A stretch of DNA of 64,000 bases from positions 2,902,501-2,966,500 of the forward strand of contig NZ_AP014690.1 in assembly GCF_001547995.1 (NCBI RefSeq), read 5' to 3'. Source of the DNA: Asaia bogorensis NBRC 16594. GTDB taxonomy: Bacteria > Pseudomonadota > Alphaproteobacteria > Acetobacterales > Acetobacteraceae. The notes under the pieces were generated by a model. The model saw only the letters and a program-made list of their open reading frames with translations. It ran no database searches and was not told where the DNA came from. Each line of letters opens with the position of its first letter. Positions within the stretch are counted from its first letter, which is position 1. Position numbers and translations under genes: made by a program. Shown piece by piece: positions 35,523 to 43,843 of the stretch.

Positions 35523-36406
35523 CCACGCCCTTGTTCGAGACGCTCTGCGTCATTGGTCCCGGTCTGATCGGCTCCTCCGTCCTGCGCCGGCTACGCGAGC
35601 GTCCCGGTCTGGTCAACCGCCTCGTCGTCGCCGATCGTGACCCCGCAGTGCTCGATCGGGTGCGCGCCCTCGATCTGGGCGACGAGATCACAGCCGATCT
35701 CGCCAAGGCTGTCGCCGATGCCGATTGCGTCATGCTCTGCGTACCCGTCGGGGCTATCGCCCCGGTGGCCGAGGCCATCATGCCCCACTTCAAGGCGGGC
35801 GCGATCCTGACCGATGTCGGCTCGACGCGCCGCAGCGTGGTTGACGCCCTCACACCCCATCTGCGCGACGATATTGCCTATATCCCGGCCCACCCCATGG
35901 CCGGTACCGAACATTCAGGCCCGGATGCCGGCTTTGCCAGCCTGTTCGAGGATCGTTGGTGCCTCCTGACGCCGGACCCTCACGCCCCGCAGACCGACAT
36001 CGACCGTCTTGCGGCTTTCTGGCGTGAAATGGGGGCCCGTATCCGGATCATGGATGTCGATCATCACGACACGATCTGCGCGATGGTCAGCCACCTGCCT
36101 CATCTGATCGCCTTCACCATCTGCGGCACTGCCGATACGCTTGCAGAAGACATGCGTGCCGAAGTGCTGGACTTCGCCGCCTCAGGCTTTCGCGATTTCA
36201 CCCGTATCGCCGCCTCAGACCCGACCATGTGGCGTGACATCTTCCTGAACAACAGCGACGCCCTGCTGAGCGTTCTGGACCGTTTCAGCCAGGACGCCGC
36301 CGCCATGGCCAAGGCCATTCGCGAGGGCGACGAGAAAACCATTGTCGATACGATTTCGCGCGGTCGACGCATCCGCCGTTCCCTGCTCGAAAATCGTCAG
36401 GCCTGA
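35519..36406 (+). CDS. tyrC: Prephenate/arogenate dehydrogenase
   Basis: NAD(P)-dependent dehydrogenase of tyrosine biosynthesis, 295 aa, cytoplasmic. N-terminal Rossmann motif CVIGPGLIGSSVLRRLR, then CVPVGAI, DVGSTRRSVVDAL and YIPAHPMAGTEHSGPDAG, where the His and the HPMAGTE block are the substrate-binding signature. DHHDTICAMVSHLPHLIAFT follows. Whether it prefers prephenate or arogenate cannot be decided, hence the symbol is tentative. Coupled to hpnL by a 4-nt overlap, though no functional link to hopanoids is obvious. Confidence 0.92.
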   Translation: MTTPLFETLCVIGPGLIGSSVLRRLRERPGLVNRLVVADRDPAVLDRVRALDLGDEITADLAKAVADADCVMLCVPVGAIAPVAEAIMPHFKAGAILTDVGSTRRSVVDALTPHLRDDIAYIPAHPMAGTEHSGPDAGFASLFEDRWCLLTPDPHAPQTDIDRLAAFWREMGARIRIMDVDHHDTICAMVSHLPHLIAFTICGTADTLAEDMRAEVLDFAASGFRDFTRIAASDPTMWRDIFLNNSDALLSVLDRFSQDAAAMAKAIREGDEKTIVDTISRGRRIRRSLLENRQA

Positions 36407-36440
36407 GCCTCTGCCTGCTGGCAACTGTAGGAAATGGTGG

Positions 36441-36703
36441 CTCGTAGTCATGGGGCGTTGCCCCATACCCCACCAAAGGACAGTCGTCCTTTGGAAACCT
36501 GTCTGAATGGATCAGGTCCTGAGGGAAGCGTCGCTCATTGGAATGTGGGGCGATGCCACTGCAGGAATGTTGAGCTCGTACATTTGGCAGTCGTGGGGCT
36601 TTGCCCCACACGCCACGGAAGGACACTCATCCTTCGGGAGGCTACCTGTACCAATCGGGATACAGGGATTGCGCCCTGTCCCGGGCGCGGGGCAGAGCCC
36701 CGC
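36441..36703. repeat. Array of GGGGC..GCCCC palindromic repeats
   Basis: The gap between tyrC and pyk is almost wholly palindromes. Unit 1 (36441-36502): ATGGGGCGTTGCCCCAT, then CCAAAGGACAGTCGTCCTTTGG. A partial unit GTGGGGCGATGCCAC at 36545-36559. Unit 2 (36591-36646): GTGGGGCTTTGCCCCAC, then GAAGGACACTCATCCTTC, the same two-palindrome order. Unit 3 (36656-36703): ACAGGGATTGCGCCCTGT, then GCGGGGCAGAGCCCCGC. No coding potential. Such elements resemble REP/MITE-like sequences and can also fold in RNA. Confidence 0.82.
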
Positions 36704-36715
36704 ACCTGACCCTGA

Positions 36716-38188
36716 TCAGATCGTGACAACACGCAGGGTGTTGGTCGAACCCTGCTGTCCGAAGGGAAGGCCGACGAGCAGAACCAGCTTGTCACCCTTC
36801 TCGGCATAGCCCTCGGAAACGGCCAGACCGACCGCCTGATCGACCACGCCTTCAACACCGTAAACCGGCGTTTCCTGACCCACGGACATGGCGCGTACGC
36901 CCCAGACCATGTTCAGACGACGTGCGGTTTCATCATCCGGCGTCAGCGCCAGAACCGGGCAATCGGCGCGCTCACGGGCAATCTGCAGGGCGCCACGGCC
37001 GCTCTGCGTATAAACCACGATCACAGCAGCCGAGACCGACTGGGCAACATGCCAGGCGGCTTCAGCAATAGCACCGCCGGTCGTGCCGTCGCTGTCAGGG
37101 CGAAGGGCCTCTTCCTGCATGCGCCATTCGAGATCATTCTCGACGCGACGCGTCACCCGGGCCATCACCTCGACGGCTTCGCGAGGATACTTGCCCGCAG
37201 CGCTCTCGGCCGAAAGCATCACGGCATCGGTGCCGTCGAACACGGCGTTCGAGACGTCAGATACCTCAGCGCGCGTCGGGGTGGGCGAGGTGATCATGCT
37301 TTCCAGCATCTGTGTGGCCACGATCACCGGCTTGCCCTGGAAGCGCGCTTCACGAATGGCACGCTTCTGCTCAATCGGCACTTCCTCGGCAGGGAGTTCG
37401 ACACCAAGGTCGCCACGCGCCACCATCACAGCGTCAGAAAGCGCGATGATGTCGCTCAGACGCTCCATGGCCTGCGGCTTTTCGAGCTTGGTCATGATCC
37501 AGGCGCGACCCTTGGCAATATCCTTGGCTTCCTGCACGTCCTCGGGGCGCTGCACGAAAGAAAGGGCCACGTATTCGACACCAAGGTCGAGCGCGAAGGT
37601 GAAGTCCTTGTGGTCCTTCTCGGTCAGGGCCGGGATGGGCAGCACAACGTCAGGCACGTTCACGCCTTTGCGCTCTGACAGCCAGCCACCGACTTCGACT
37701 TCGGTCTCCATATGCGTTTCATCGCAGGAGATCACACGCAGACGCATCTTGCCGTCATCGAGCAGCAGGCGGCTGCCGGGCTCGGCGGCGCGCATGATCT
37801 CGGGGTGCGGCAGACAGGCGCGACGGGCATCACCCGGCGTACGATCCAGATCCAGACGGAAGCGTGCGCCTTCAATCAGTTCCACCTTGCCATCGGCGAA
37901 GGTGCCAACGCGCAGCTTGGGGCCCTGCATGTCGGCCAGAATGGCCAGCGGGCGACCAAGTTCGGCTTCAACATCACGGATGGTGGCGTGACGCTTGGCA
38001 TGGTCTTCATGCGAACCATGCGAGAAGTTCAGGCGAAACACGTCAGCCCCGGCCAGCGCCAGGGTACGGATCATCTCATGCGTGGAGGAGGCCGGGCCGA
38101 GGGTCGCAACGATCTTCGTGCGGCGCTGTTCGGCCTCTTTCTTCACTCCCGTACCCTGAGCCGAAGCTGCTTGAGGTGAGGACGTCAT
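36716..38188 (-). CDS. pyk: Pyruvate kinase
   Basis: Transfers phosphate from phosphoenolpyruvate to ADP. The 490-residue product begins RTKIVATLGPASSTHEMIR after a 20-residue Ala/Gln-rich lead. FRLNFSHGSHEDH, MQGPKLRVG, the active-site block MVARGDLGVELP, and TQMLESMITSPTPTRAEVSDV are complete. The C-terminal domain is intact and ends in GSTNTLRVVTI. The ATG at 38188 has GGAG 7 nt upstream. In acetic acid bacteria, glycolysis is often incomplete, but pyk is commonly kept. Last gene of the minus-strand run from 40462. Confidence 0.96.
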   Translation of the reverse strand: MTSSPQAASAQGTGVKKEAEQRRTKIVATLGPASSTHEMIRTLALAGADVFRLNFSHGSHEDHAKRHATIRDVEAELGRPLAILADMQGPKLRVGTFADGKVELIEGARFRLDLDRTPGDARRACLPHPEIMRAAEPGSRLLLDDGKMRLRVISCDETHMETEVEVGGWLSERKGVNVPDVVLPIPALTEKDHKDFTFALDLGVEYVALSFVQRPEDVQEAKDIAKGRAWIMTKLEKPQAMERLSDIIALSDAVMVARGDLGVELPAEEVPIEQKRAIREARFQGKPVIVATQMLESMITSPTPTRAEVSDVSNAVFDGTDAVMLSAESAAGKYPREAVEVMARVTRRVENDLEWRMQEEALRPDSDGTTGGAIAEAAWHVAQSVSAAVIVVYTQSGRGALQIARERADCPVLALTPDDETARRLNMVWGVRAMSVGQETPVYGVEGVVDQAVGLAVSEGYAEKGDKLVLLVGLPFGQQGSTNTLRVVTI

Positions 38189-38230
38189 ACTGATCTCCGA
38201 TCCATTTGCTGCACGTTGCATATCATAGCT

Positions 38231-39235
38231 TCAGCTAGGCTGAAGCGTCTCTCCTGGCAACAGCCCCCAGAACACACGTCTGGGAAGCCATCCCGTATAG
38301 CCCTTGACCACCACCTTGCACCATGTCGACCCCTGGGGGCACAGCTTGAGCGTGCCCACTGTCCCGGGTTGCAACACCGCCACGACAGCGCTGTTTTCAT
38401 CCGACTGGCTGTAGAGTAGCGTATCGCCCTGACGCTGGCGTGCCTCAGTCTCGTTCGGCACATAGCCCAGCACGCGGGCATCGGCCTTGCCAATCACGTC
38501 GCCTGATTTGGCCGAGGCCTCACCCACCGCAGCGGCATGACCCTCGGGTGGTTGCCCCGGAATCACGAAAGTGCGCTGTCCGACGAGCGTCGCCTGATGG
38601 ACCCAGCCCTTCATACCGTCCGAATCCTCGATCAGACGCCAGACGTCGAACTCACGCTCGACCTCAACCGGCAGACCACGGCGATGATAGACCCATTCGA
38701 TCGGATAGCGCTGACCTGGCCCCTTGCGCATGAACACCTTGTCCGCACGCATTGCGGCGAAGCGCGGCAAGGGCAGACCCGTATTGGTTCCCTTGTCCTG
38801 CGGCGGTGCATCAGGTGCGGCGGCAGCCGCTGCGGCCGCATCGTCACTGGCAGGTGGCGTGGCAGGCTGGGCGGCAGCTGTCGCCGCACCCGCTACAGCG
38901 GCACCGGCAGCGACACCTGCGGCCGTGCGCACATGATGCTTGCCCGCATGATGCGCATGAGCCGCCCGGGCTTCCTCCGCCGCACGTGCGGCCTTGCGCT
39001 TTTTGCGGCTACCCGCGGTCGTTCCGTCTGTCGCCTTTGCCGCGGTCGCTTTCGTTTTACCGTGATGGGCAGAAGCACCGTGTGCTGAGCTCTTGCCACT
39101 GGCGGAAGCTGGCGCCGCGCCATGTTTGTGATGGTGAGTCGCGTGTTTGGTCGTCTGGGGCGCGGCTTCTGCCTGTGCGCCAAGCGGCAGCAGAATCGCC
39201 AGCCCGATGCCGTAGACGATGCGGAATGTCTTCAT
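38231..39235 (-). CDS. Exported SH3-domain protein with His/Ala/Lys-rich spacer
   Basis: A 334-residue protein. A signal peptide (about residues 1-22, cleavage near QAEA) leads into a 120-residue low-complexity stretch rich in His, Ala and Lys (for example HATHHHKHG, GKHHVRTAAG, and a run of Ala). Residues about 155-330 carry two bacterial SH3-like units: ADKVFMRKGPGQRYPIEWVY with GMKGWVHQATLVG, then GTLKLCPQGSTWCKVVVKGYTGWLPR. Such proteins bind peptidoglycan or assist murein enzymes. The Lys/His-rich spacer may bind anionic polymers or metal. In line with pyk (42 bp) and the DsrE gene (49 bp). Confidence 0.85.
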   Translation of the reverse strand: MKTFRIVYGIGLAILLPLGAQAEAAPQTTKHATHHHKHGAAPASASGKSSAHGASAHHGKTKATAAKATDGTTAGSRKKRKAARAAEEARAAHAHHAGKHHVRTAAGVAAGAAVAGAATAAAQPATPPASDDAAAAAAAAPDAPPQDKGTNTGLPLPRFAAMRADKVFMRKGPGQRYPIEWVYHRRGLPVEVEREFDVWRLIEDSDGMKGWVHQATLVGQRTFVIPGQPPEGHAAAVGEASAKSGDVIGKADARVLGYVPNETEARQRQGDTLLYSQSDENSAVVAVLQPGTVGTLKLCPQGSTWCKVVVKGYTGWLPRRVFWGLLPGETLQPS

Positions 39236-39284
39236 GGGTGCATGGGTGCCAAGTTGTGGCGTTCGGGGCAAGAGGGGGGCCGCT

Positions 39285-39662
39285 TCACAGGCTCAGAATC
39301 TGGGCATCGACCGTGCGTTCCAGAAACGTCGTCACCCCACAGATACGCACACCGGGGCACAGATCGGCCTGCGTCAGACCTGACGCTTTCATACCGGCCT
39401 CGCAGGCCAGCACCTCACCACCCAGCTCGAAAATGGCGGAACGCAGCGTTTCGAAGCCAGCAACCCCGCGCGACTGAAACATCTGATCGAGCCCCACGTC
39501 GTCGAGCGAGGACCAGTCCCGGCACACCGCCGCAACACTCAGCCCCCCACTAAAGAGGACAACTTCACGCCCCAGAGCCAGAGCCCCAGCTGCGAGCACA
39601 AAAGCGTGATGGGCCCGTTCGAACGAGCGATCCGCAAGCGTAATGCCCATGACACGCATCAT
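39285..39662 (-). CDS. DsrE-family protein
   Basis: A 125-residue DsrE/DsrF-like protein (ORF reads as a single small alpha/beta domain). The N-terminal FERAHHAFVLAAGALALGREVVLFSGGLSV matches the fold's first beta-alpha-beta, and EVLACEAGMKASGL holds the conserved Cys position used for persulfide carriage in relatives (strings shown in part: GREVVLFSGG, LACEAGMKASGL). Its start overlaps the stop of an E1-like adenylyltransferase gene by 4 nt. Together they suggest sulfur transfer, for example to a cofactor or tRNA, but the acceptor is not visible. Confidence 0.85.
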   Translation of the reverse strand: MMRVMGITLADRSFERAHHAFVLAAGALALGREVVLFSGGLSVAAVCRDWSSLDDVGLDQMFQSRGVAGFETLRSAIFELGGEVLACEAGMKASGLTQADLCPGVRICGVTTFLERTVDAQILSL

Positions 39663-40462
39663 ACGCCCTCACTCCCGCTCCCGGACCCTGCCCCTCGGCC
39701 ACAGCACGGACAGTCGGGGTCGGCTGGGAGATCGAAACTGCGGAAACTCGCCTCCAGCGCCTGCCAGATGAGAACACGACCGCTCATGCTGCGCCCAAGA
39801 CTCAGGATTTCCTTCAGGGCCTCAGTCGCCATCAGCGTACCAATCACCCCCGTAACCGCGCCGAAAATGCCCGCCTGACCGCAGCTCAGCGCCGCGTTTT
39901 CATCGGCATCGGGATAAAGGCAGCGATAGCAGGGGCCACCACGATGGGGAGCAAAGGTGGAGAGGCTCCCCTCAAAGCGCTGCACAGCGCCCGAAACGAG
40001 CGTTTTGCCCAAGGCATGACAGCAATCAGCCACCGCGTATCGGGTTGTGAAGTTGTCACTGCCGTCACAAACAAGGTCGTACTGGCTGACAAGTGAGGGC
40101 AGATTATCGGCATCCACGCGCAGGCCATGCGGTACGACCTCAATACCCGGATTGAGTCCGCCGAGCCTTCCAGCTGCCTGCTCGGCCTTCCCGCCCCCGA
40201 TATCCTGCGTGGAAAACAGGATCTGCCGTTGCAGATTGCTCAGCTCCACCCTGTCATCATCCACCAGCCCAATGCGACCGACACCCGCCGCGGCGAGATA
40301 AAGAGACAACGGGCTGCCAAGCCCTCCTGCACCGATCACGAGCACTGACGAGTCGCGCAGCTTTGCCTGCCCCGATGCGCCCACTTCGGGCAGCAGGATA
40401 TGGCGTGAATAGCGGTGCAGTTCCTCGTCGGTGAAGGTCAGATCAGACAAGATGGACGACAT
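39659..40462 (-). CDS. HesA/MoeB/ThiF-type adenylyltransferase
   Basis: E1-like enzyme that adenylates the C-terminus of a sulfur-carrier protein (MoaD or ThiS type). The 267-residue product shows ELHRYSRHILLPEVG, the ATP-binding SVLVIGAGGLGSPLSLYLAA, DDDRVELSNLQRQILF, DGSDNFTTRYAVADCC, and two CxxC pairs (CYRC and CPCC) for structural zinc. SCGQAGIFGAVTGVIG includes the family's Cys. MoeB and ThiF functions look alike from sequence. No carrier protein gene lies adjacent; the coupled gene encodes a DsrE protein. Confidence 0.92.
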   Translation of the reverse strand: MSSILSDLTFTDEELHRYSRHILLPEVGASGQAKLRDSSVLVIGAGGLGSPLSLYLAAAGVGRIGLVDDDRVELSNLQRQILFSTQDIGGGKAEQAAGRLGGLNPGIEVVPHGLRVDADNLPSLVSQYDLVCDGSDNFTTRYAVADCCHALGKTLVSGAVQRFEGSLSTFAPHRGGPCYRCLYPDADENAALSCGQAGIFGAVTGVIGTLMATEALKEILSLGRSMSGRVLIWQALEASFRSFDLPADPDCPCCGRGAGSGSGSEGV

Positions 40463-40671
40463 TGCGAAGAGGGAATCCAGGCTGGAAAGAAAACTTCATC
40501 GGCTTTCAGGATTTAGATGACAAAAGCCTGCGTGATCCCATAGCATAGTGATGTTCAGTGAAGAAAACAGAGGCATCTGCCATTCGGAACCAGGCTTGTT
40601 ACCGGCTTGATCGATAAAGGCACGCATAGGCTGCGTGTTCACGTCCCTTTCGCCAGTTGCAGAGAAAAGAA

Positions 40672-41262
40672 ATGAGAGACCCCGCAGGATTGCCCCCGGC
40701 AGGAATGCCCGTAGAACTCGCAACGTTCCCGGACAGGCTGTCATGGCCATCCAGCAGGAAGCTGCCTCATATTGCTGGCGCCCTGATGGTTGCCCTTGTC
40801 TGCATCTATGCGCTCTCGCCTTATCTGGCGCTTTGGTCGCTTTCCTCTGCCCTGCGCACGCATGACACGACGACCCTTGCCCAGCATATCGACTGGAGTG
40901 CGCTGACGACCAGCCTGAAGACCGAGGCGATCGACGCCCTGATCGGACCACCGCCAGCTTCTGACGATCTGCCGGATTTCGGCTCATCCTTCGCGACCAG
41001 CGCCGTCTCACATGCGATCGATACCCGCCTGACGCCTGAGCTGCTGATGACCTTCGCCTCCCAGATGGTCACAGGACACCAGCCTGCGGCTTCCCTGAGC
41101 ATGAGCCAACTCTACAGCAGGCTCTCGGCTCATTTCGTCTCGCCGCTGCGCTTCGAGGCCGGGCTCATCACGACACCTGGTCAGAAACCAGCCATCGTGC
41201 ATATGAAATTCGAGCAGTGGCACTGGAAGATCACCCAGCTCGATCTACCCAAGGCAGCCTGA
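40672..41262 (+). CDS. DUF2939-family membrane-anchored protein
   Basis: A 196-residue protein with one hydrophobic segment (about residues 34-56, IAGALMVALVCIYALSPYLALW) and a periplasmic remainder. The pattern YLALWSLSSALRTHDTTTLAQHIDWSALTTSLK is the DUF2939 signature in which a short domain binds around a conserved D/W pair (segments HDTTTLAQHIDW and LTTSLK). The ending KFEQWHWKITQLDLP is also typical. Function unknown. I chose the ATG at 40672 (AGAGAAAAG just upstream); a TTG at 40657 is also in frame. Confidence 0.82.
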   Translation: MRDPAGLPPAGMPVELATFPDRLSWPSSRKLPHIAGALMVALVCIYALSPYLALWSLSSALRTHDTTTLAQHIDWSALTTSLKTEAIDALIGPPPASDDLPDFGSSFATSAVSHAIDTRLTPELLMTFASQMVTGHQPAASLSMSQLYSRLSAHFVSPLRFEAGLITTPGQKPAIVHMKFEQWHWKITQLDLPKAA

Positions 41263-41394
41263 CGTCCTCTGCGCTGCCGCGGTTTTACCGGCGGCAGGTA
41301 AGGGTGCGCTGTGCCTAACACCTCCAACTGACCGTCTTATCGCGCTCGGCACGCCACCAAACCCAAGACGGTGACTTCCCATACGTCGGCGGGA

Positions 41395-42444
41395 TCACCG
41401 CCTGGCGCGAAAACCCAAACCGAGACGGCGCAGAATACGGGCAATCGTATAGGGCACGACCAGCATACGGCGTGACCTTTGTCTCAGGCACAGCTGATAG
41501 AGCCGCAGCTTGAGACGGTCCTCAAGGCGTAACCGCGTATTAGCCGCCACCAGAGATGCGAAGGTATCAAGCATCCCCACCAGTTCGTCGCTATGCTGCG
41601 CCATGCGTTTTTCGTGCTCGTAGCGCGAAAAATAGATCGACTTGAAAGCCTCCCCGGCAATCAGATTGCAAAAGCGCGGAAAGATCAGATCACGCACATA
41701 CACGCTACGTCGCTCAGGATCCGAGTCGAACATGCCGCAAAGCTTGCTGATATAGCGCATACGGCTGCGGCTCATGCGGATGCTGTACGAGGTGCTGTTC
41801 TTGTTGATGCACCAGACGGTTACAGCTTGCGGGAAGAAGTAGTTTGTATAGCCCTTGCGGAAAATCCGCAGGAAAAGATCGTCATCCTCATAACCCATGA
41901 ACTGAGGATCAAAGCCGCCCACGGCCTCGAACGCTGTCCGGCTGATGATCGAGGCTGAAGGCAGGACATGCATGTCACGCTCAAGCAGATCCTCTATCGA
42001 GATCTTGGGGTGCTTGCTGTAACGCGCAGCGATGGAGGTAGCGACAATATGCCCCTCCTCATCGGCCTCCATCAATTCACCATAGGCCCAGCCGAAATGG
42101 GGGTCTTTCGTCCTGACCTGTTCGAGCAGCAATTCGATATGGTTCTTCAGGAAGAAGTCGTCCTGATCGAGAAAACAGATATAGGCCGATTGAGTAAGCG
42201 ATACGCCTAGATTGCGTGCGCTTCCCTGCCCGCCATTCTCCTTGCGATGCACCGTGACACCGGATCTCGCAGCGATTTCAGCCAGGGCGGTGCGCTCCGC
42301 CTCGCTCGATCCATCATCAATGATCAGGAACTCGTCGGCGGGAACAGTCTGCGACAGGACGCTTTGTATCGCCCGCTCGATATATTTCGAGCCATTGTAG
42401 AAAGGGATGATAACGGCGACAGAATTCAGCCTTGCATCGGCCAT
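41395..42444 (-). CDS. Glycosyltransferase family 2
   Basis: A 349-residue GT-A-fold transferase. VAVIIPFYNGSKYIERAIQS, FLIIDDGSSEAERTAL, RKENGGQGSARNLG and CFLDQDDFFL cover the nucleotide-binding Asp and the DxD metal site; GGFDPQFMGYEDDDLFLRI contains the ED catalytic region. The C-terminus is Arg-rich (RRLGLGFRARR). It probably adds a sugar to a surface polysaccharide; sugar unknown. No other polysaccharide genes are adjacent. A TTG at 42450 is an alternative start; ATG at 42444 has AGGA 10 nt upstream. Confidence 0.88.
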   Translation of the reverse strand: MADARLNSVAVIIPFYNGSKYIERAIQSVLSQTVPADEFLIIDDGSSEAERTALAEIAARSGVTVHRKENGGQGSARNLGVSLTQSAYICFLDQDDFFLKNHIELLLEQVRTKDPHFGWAYGELMEADEEGHIVATSIAARYSKHPKISIEDLLERDMHVLPSASIISRTAFEAVGGFDPQFMGYEDDDLFLRIFRKGYTNYFFPQAVTVWCINKNSTSYSIRMSRSRMRYISKLCGMFDSDPERRSVYVRDLIFPRFCNLIAGEAFKSIYFSRYEHEKRMAQHSDELVGMLDTFASLVAANTRLRLEDRLKLRLYQLCLRQRSRRMLVVPYTIARILRRLGLGFRARR

Positions 42445-42450
42445 GGACAA

Positions 42451-42857
42451 ACAATCCTTACTTTCCAGGCCCGTGCATTGCTACGCAAGCACATGGCGGC
42501 ATAGTACCCGGCTTCGCACCCTGCTTGCACATGCGCTATCCCGACCTGCCTTTTTCATACGTACAGACCGCGCAGGCGCCGCCCTTGCCGGGAACCCTGC
42601 CCTGATGATTCAGACATTGCGCATAATGTGAGTGGGGACAGAGGCCAAACTGAGGCAGGGAAATGCCGGCCGTCACCGCCCTCTCGGCATCGCCCTCATA
42701 CGCTCCGGGGTAATCCGGTATCTGTCGGAAAGGGAGTGACCCCGCGCCTGCCTGTGAGGTCAGGACTCGTTGAGGACGGGCACGGCCTGCCTTTCTTGCG
42801 CGACCTTGCGGAAAGAAAAGCCGATGCCCGGCATCACGTCCCCGATAACGCCCCCAA
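42451..42857. other. Gap with a possible Cys-rich mini-ORF
   Basis: About 400 bp with no gene that I can defend. On the minus strand, an open frame ending at 42536 encodes a segment with the spacing C-x7-C-x13-C-x2-C (LCPHSHYAQC then GKGGACAVC) that could be a zinc-binding protein, but no standard start codon with ribosome binding site precedes it. It may be a decayed or non-canonically started small gene. Confidence 0.35.
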
Positions 42858-43082
42858 TCAGGCCGGAGGAAGGTCTTCTTCGAGAACGGTGATGTGGATG
42901 GCATAGGAGACCTCGCCTTCATCATCATCCCTGTGCACTGTGCCAATCACTTCGCCATTGACGGCCAGCTCAACCGTGTGGCCAGCGCGTGCCGGGGCAT
43001 TGATCGTCAGTTGCTGGGAACCGAGCAGACGACGCAGGGTCGTTTGCAGACGGGACAGCTCCGAAGCAGAAATAGCAGCCAT
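42858..43082 (-). CDS. DUF3126-family small protein
   Basis: A 74-residue soluble protein of the DUF3126 family found across Alphaproteobacteria. The body, AELSRLQTTLRRLLG-like (ELSRLQTTLRRLLG), then VELAVNGEVIGTVHRDDDEGEV and YAIHITVLEEDL (partial strings), fits the family, which is acidic at its end. Function unknown; in many alphaproteobacteria it lies beside cysE, which is not here. The ATG at 43082 has AGGAG about 6 nt upstream. Confidence 0.85.
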   Translation of the reverse strand: MAAISASELSRLQTTLRRLLGSQQLTINAPARAGHTVELAVNGEVIGTVHRDDDEGEVSYAIHITVLEEDLPPA

Positions 43083-43253
43083 GATAACTCCTGGAATTTG
43101 GCAGGTTGTGCGATCTGTAGAACATCCCGCCCCCCTGTGAAACCACCTTTAACGCATGTCGAAAATTCCGGATTGGGCCACGATGCTGCCATGATTGATC
43201 GGCACGGTTCACGCCTTCGTCATTGAACCGGCACTTTCAAGACAGGGAGAACC

Positions 43254-43739
43254 ATGCGCCGCATCCTCTTTGCCTTTGCGCTTCTCGCGCTTGCCTCGAC
43301 CGGGTCGAGCCTCGCTGCTGCCGTGCCGCCCCATTTCGGATCAGCGCTCTCGCAACAGATTTCAAGCGACGGCCCCCGTGCCGTGGCATGGTCGCTTACG
43401 CTCAGTCATGACTGGGCCAAGGTGGAACAGAATATCGCAGCAAATGACCCGGCGCTGAGCTCGGCCACGCTGCGCGCATTGCTCGATTATACCCCCCGGT
43501 TCGAGCGATCCGCCATGCAGCACGCCCTGCGGGCAAGACTCCAGAATGATGCGCTGTCAGGGCTTGCAGTGCTGTCGCCGGTTTCGCGCAGCCCTTACTC
43601 AGGCCGCGCCATATGCGGTGCCGGCGAAGCACGCTGGAAGCATCAGGTTGCGCCCATGGTCATGGCGACGCACGACATTGTCTATGCGTTGCAACGCGAG
43701 GCATGTTTAAATGCGTTAAGGTTACATTCCAGGCGTTGA
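43254..43739 (+). CDS. Exported hypothetical protein (161 aa)
   Basis: Unrecognised. A clear signal peptide (MRRILFAFALLALASTGSSLAAA, shown here in part as LFAFALLALAS) should be cut near residue 23. The mature chain is about 138 residues, mostly helical by composition, with two Cys residues (CGAGEARWKH and EACLNAL) that may form a disulfide. GGGAG lies 6 nt before the ATG, an excellent site. It is followed after 104 bp by a lipoprotein gene on the same strand. I see no domain. Confidence 0.75.
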   Translation: MRRILFAFALLALASTGSSLAAAVPPHFGSALSQQISSDGPRAVAWSLTLSHDWAKVEQNIAANDPALSSATLRALLDYTPRFERSAMQHALRARLQNDALSGLAVLSPVSRSPYSGRAICGAGEARWKHQVAPMVMATHDIVYALQREACLNALRLHSRR

Positions 43740-43843
43740 ATCGCGTGGCGTGAGCAGGCACACAGAACTTCTTCCCTCAAGTTCTGTTGTCATAACGAAA
43801 CCCTTCCGGGTTCCCTGCTCCCTTTTCGCATCGAGGAAAATCT

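Noticed and set aside
36507-36809. 100-codon plus-strand frame across the palindromic array
   Set aside because: It is made of the repeat units and runs into pyk antisense. It is a by-product of the repeats.
42628-42906. 92-codon plus-strand frame opposite DUF3126
   Set aside because: Its sequence is Arg/Pro/Ser-rich, overlaps the DUF3126 gene antisense and has no start signal.
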